This document shows, piece after piece, positions 5,047 to 6,206 of a stretch of DNA of 6,206 nt; positions within the stretch are counted from its first letter, which is position 1, and each line of letters opens with the position of its first letter. Where the stretch lies: positions 58,966 to 65,171 of the forward strand of contig DINJ01000180.1 of NCBI GenBank assembly GCA_002423665.1, given 5' to 3'. The DNA comes from Bacteroidetes bacterium UBA5543 (GTDB lineage Bacteria; Bacteroidota; Bacteroidia; Chitinophagales; Chitinophagaceae). The position numbers and the translations under genes were made by a program. A model generated the notes under the pieces. It was not told the origin of the DNA. It saw only the letters and a list, made by a program, of their open reading frames with translations, and made no database searches.

Positions 5047-6206
5047 TTAGCGTATCAACGAAATATCGCCTTTTATTTCTACCGGTTGTCCGTCATCGCA
5101 CAATGCCCTCACTACATATACAAATACATCAGGCTTCAAGGGGTCTCCTTTGTAGGTCCCGTTCCAGCCGTATGCGGGGTCGTTCAGCGGTATGTTCTGC
5201 CTGTCAAATATCAACTCTCCCCAGCGGGTGTACACACTGAAACGTAATACATTCGTCAGCCCTTTACCTTGCGGATAAAACATATCATTGATGCCATCAT
5301 TGTTAGGGGTAAATGTATTGGGTATGAATACCTGGTCTCCGCTGCAGGTAACATATACAGTCACGTCATCTTCGGCAGTGCAGCCCTGTAAAGAAGTAAC
5401 CAGTACTTTATACGTAGTTGAGCGTCTTGGTGAAGCAACCGGGTTTGAGCAGCCGGTACAACTCAGCCCATCTGCCGGCGACCATAAGTAAGTAGCCACA
5501 TTGGTGCTTCTTGTTTCAAGCCTTATATCCGCGCCTCCGCGAAGTTCCTTATCTTGTCCCGCGTCTATTGTGGGCAGGTTAAAGACGTGTATTGTGGTAT
5601 ATCCTGTATCCGTGAAGCAGTCTCCTTGTTTTATGATAACCCTGTACATTGTAGTAGTAGCGGGTTGAGCCTGTACATTTTCTCCCTGCGTATTGCTCAG
5701 CCCCTCGGCCGGCCACCATGTATAAGAAGTGCCGCCCGTGGCAAAAAGGCTTATTTCCTGTCCTATACACAAAGAGTCGTCTTTGCTGTAGCTAACATTT
5801 TGCCTGTTAATAATTGTGACGCTGATATCATCAAAATTGTTGCACCCATTTGAATCCGTACCGTTCACCCGGAAGCTTGTAGTACTGTCAATGATGACAA
5901 CAGGGTTTGCGCAGGCTGAACAACTCAATCCAGTTGCCGGCATCCATATATAATTAGTACCGCCGGTTGCATTCAGCTGAAGAGGTTGTCCTTCACAACC
6001 GGTTGTGTCGTTACCTGCATCAATAACCGGTAATGGATTTACCGTAACCGTCATGTTGTCCGTAGCACTGCATCCGATGCTGTCTACACCTGAAACATTG
6101 TAAATAGTTGTACTAACAGGATTTGCCACCGGATTAGCACAGTTTGTGCAGCTCAGGCCATTAGCCGGAGACCAGGTATATGATTTTGCACCGGTTGCAT
6201 TCAATG
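5047..6206 (-). CDS. Secreted repeat protein with type B T9SS sorting domain (CHU_C), 5' end outside window
   Basis: At least 385 C-terminal residues are visible; the frame runs off the window edge, and the TTG at 6204 is an internal leucine codon, not a start. Residues are counted from it. Residues 1-286 are four Ig/PKD-like units starting at 1, 77, 153 and 229, the first three exactly 76 residues long. Their shared pattern is LNATGGTxYxWxPAxGLSC, then CxNPV, STTxY, a GC turn and DDxxVTV. Residues about 290-385 form the gliding-motility-associated C-terminal (CHU_C, type B) sorting domain: FIPNTFTPNNDGINDMF, FSVYTRWGELIF, YGWNGTYKG and the terminal IKGDISLIR. The protein is expected to cross the outer membrane by the T9SS and sit on or leave the cell surface, possibly as an adhesin; its ligand is unknown. 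CxxC pairs occur in units 1, 2 and 4 but not in unit 3. The following porP/sprF-like gene is the likely secretion partner. Confidence 0.94.
   Translation of the reverse strand, partial: LNATGAKSYTWSPANGLSCTNCANPVANPVSTTIYNVSGVDSIGCSATDNMTVTVNPLPVIDAGNDTTGCEGQPLQLNATGGTNYIWMPATGLSCSACANPVVIIDSTTSFRVNGTDSNGCNNFDDISVTIINRQNVSYSKDDSLCIGQEISLFATGGTSYTWWPAEGLSNTQGENVQAQPATTTMYRVIIKQGDCFTDTGYTTIHVFNLPTIDAGQDKELRGGADIRLETRSTNVATYLWSPADGLSCTGCSNPVASPRRSTTYKVLVTSLQGCTAEDDVTVYVTCSGDQVFIPNTFTPNNDGINDMFYPQGKGLTNVLRFSVYTRWGELIFDRQNIPLNDPAYGWNGTYKGDPLKPDVFVYVVRALCDDGQPVEIKGDISLIR
5347..6204 (-). repeat. Four in-frame 228-bp (76-residue) tandem units coding Ig/PKD-like domains
   Basis: Unit boundaries in the gene are about 6204-5977, 5976-5749, 5748-5521 and 5520-5347; the last passes into the sorting domain and has a two-residue insertion near its start. 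The protein pattern is clear while the DNA has diverged, so the duplications are old. Further units probably lie beyond the window edge. Confidence 0.85.

Noticed and set aside
6202..6204. TTG as a start codon for the CHU_C protein
   Set aside because: It falls inside a repeat unit (LNATG, equivalent to the start of unit 2), so it is an internal leucine; the gene continues beyond the window.
5047..6206. CRISPR array or insertion sequence explaining the repeats at the right end
   Set aside because: The repeats are 228 bp, coding and diverged; there are no short identical repeats with spacers, no transposase and no terminal inverted repeats anywhere in the window.

Overview
The window looks like chromosomal DNA of a member of the Bacteroidota, plausibly a Chitinophagales/Chitinophagaceae relative. 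The main reason is the right-hand gene pair: a surface protein ending in a type B CHU_C (gliding-motility-associated) sorting domain, followed by a PorP/SprF-family outer-membrane protein. This pairing is characteristic of the type IX secretion system (T9SS). Other support is the lack of Shine-Dalgarno sequences before the genes and the presence of TAnnTTTG-type -7 elements, which are typical of the Bacteroidota housekeeping sigma factor. The genus-level guess is inference only.

Layout: (1) 1-972, minus strand: the N-terminal 324 codons of Tex, a nucleic-acid-binding transcription accessory protein, cut by the window edge. (2) 1051-1563, plus: a 170-residue all-helical HEAT-like protein, divergent from tex across 78 bp. 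(3) 1564-2082: a 519-bp AT-rich stretch without a convincing protein gene. It holds three GTTAAC sites and, on the minus strand, what looks like a complete small-RNA transcription unit: a perfect TATATTTG -7 element, a 57-nt interrupted rod-like hairpin, a second small hairpin and an intrinsic terminator. (4) 2083-2769, plus: an unrecognised 228-residue lipoprotein. (5) 2770-3176: a second AT-rich gap with two hairpins and only weak reading frames, possibly a dispersed repeat or decayed DNA. (6) 3177-3881, plus: an OmpR/PhoB-family response regulator with all phosphorylation residues intact and no kinase beside it. (7) 3908-3943: a strong, probably bidirectional terminator between convergent genes. 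(8) 3961-5022 and 5047-6206, minus: the T9SS pair, porP/sprF-like and the 3' part of the CHU_C adhesin-like gene, 24 bp apart and probably one operon.

How the genes relate: the two rightmost genes form a functional unit, a secreted repeat protein and the outer-membrane partner expected to secrete or anchor it. Tex and the response regulator are ordinary regulatory genes. The middle 1.6 kb (1564-3176) is visibly richer in A+T than the flanking genes and carries the unrecognised lipoprotein; it is the most accessory-looking part. The best candidate for something undescribed is the predicted minus-strand RNA at about 1732-1904. The perfect 76-residue periodicity of the adhesin, with one unit lacking its CxxC, is second.
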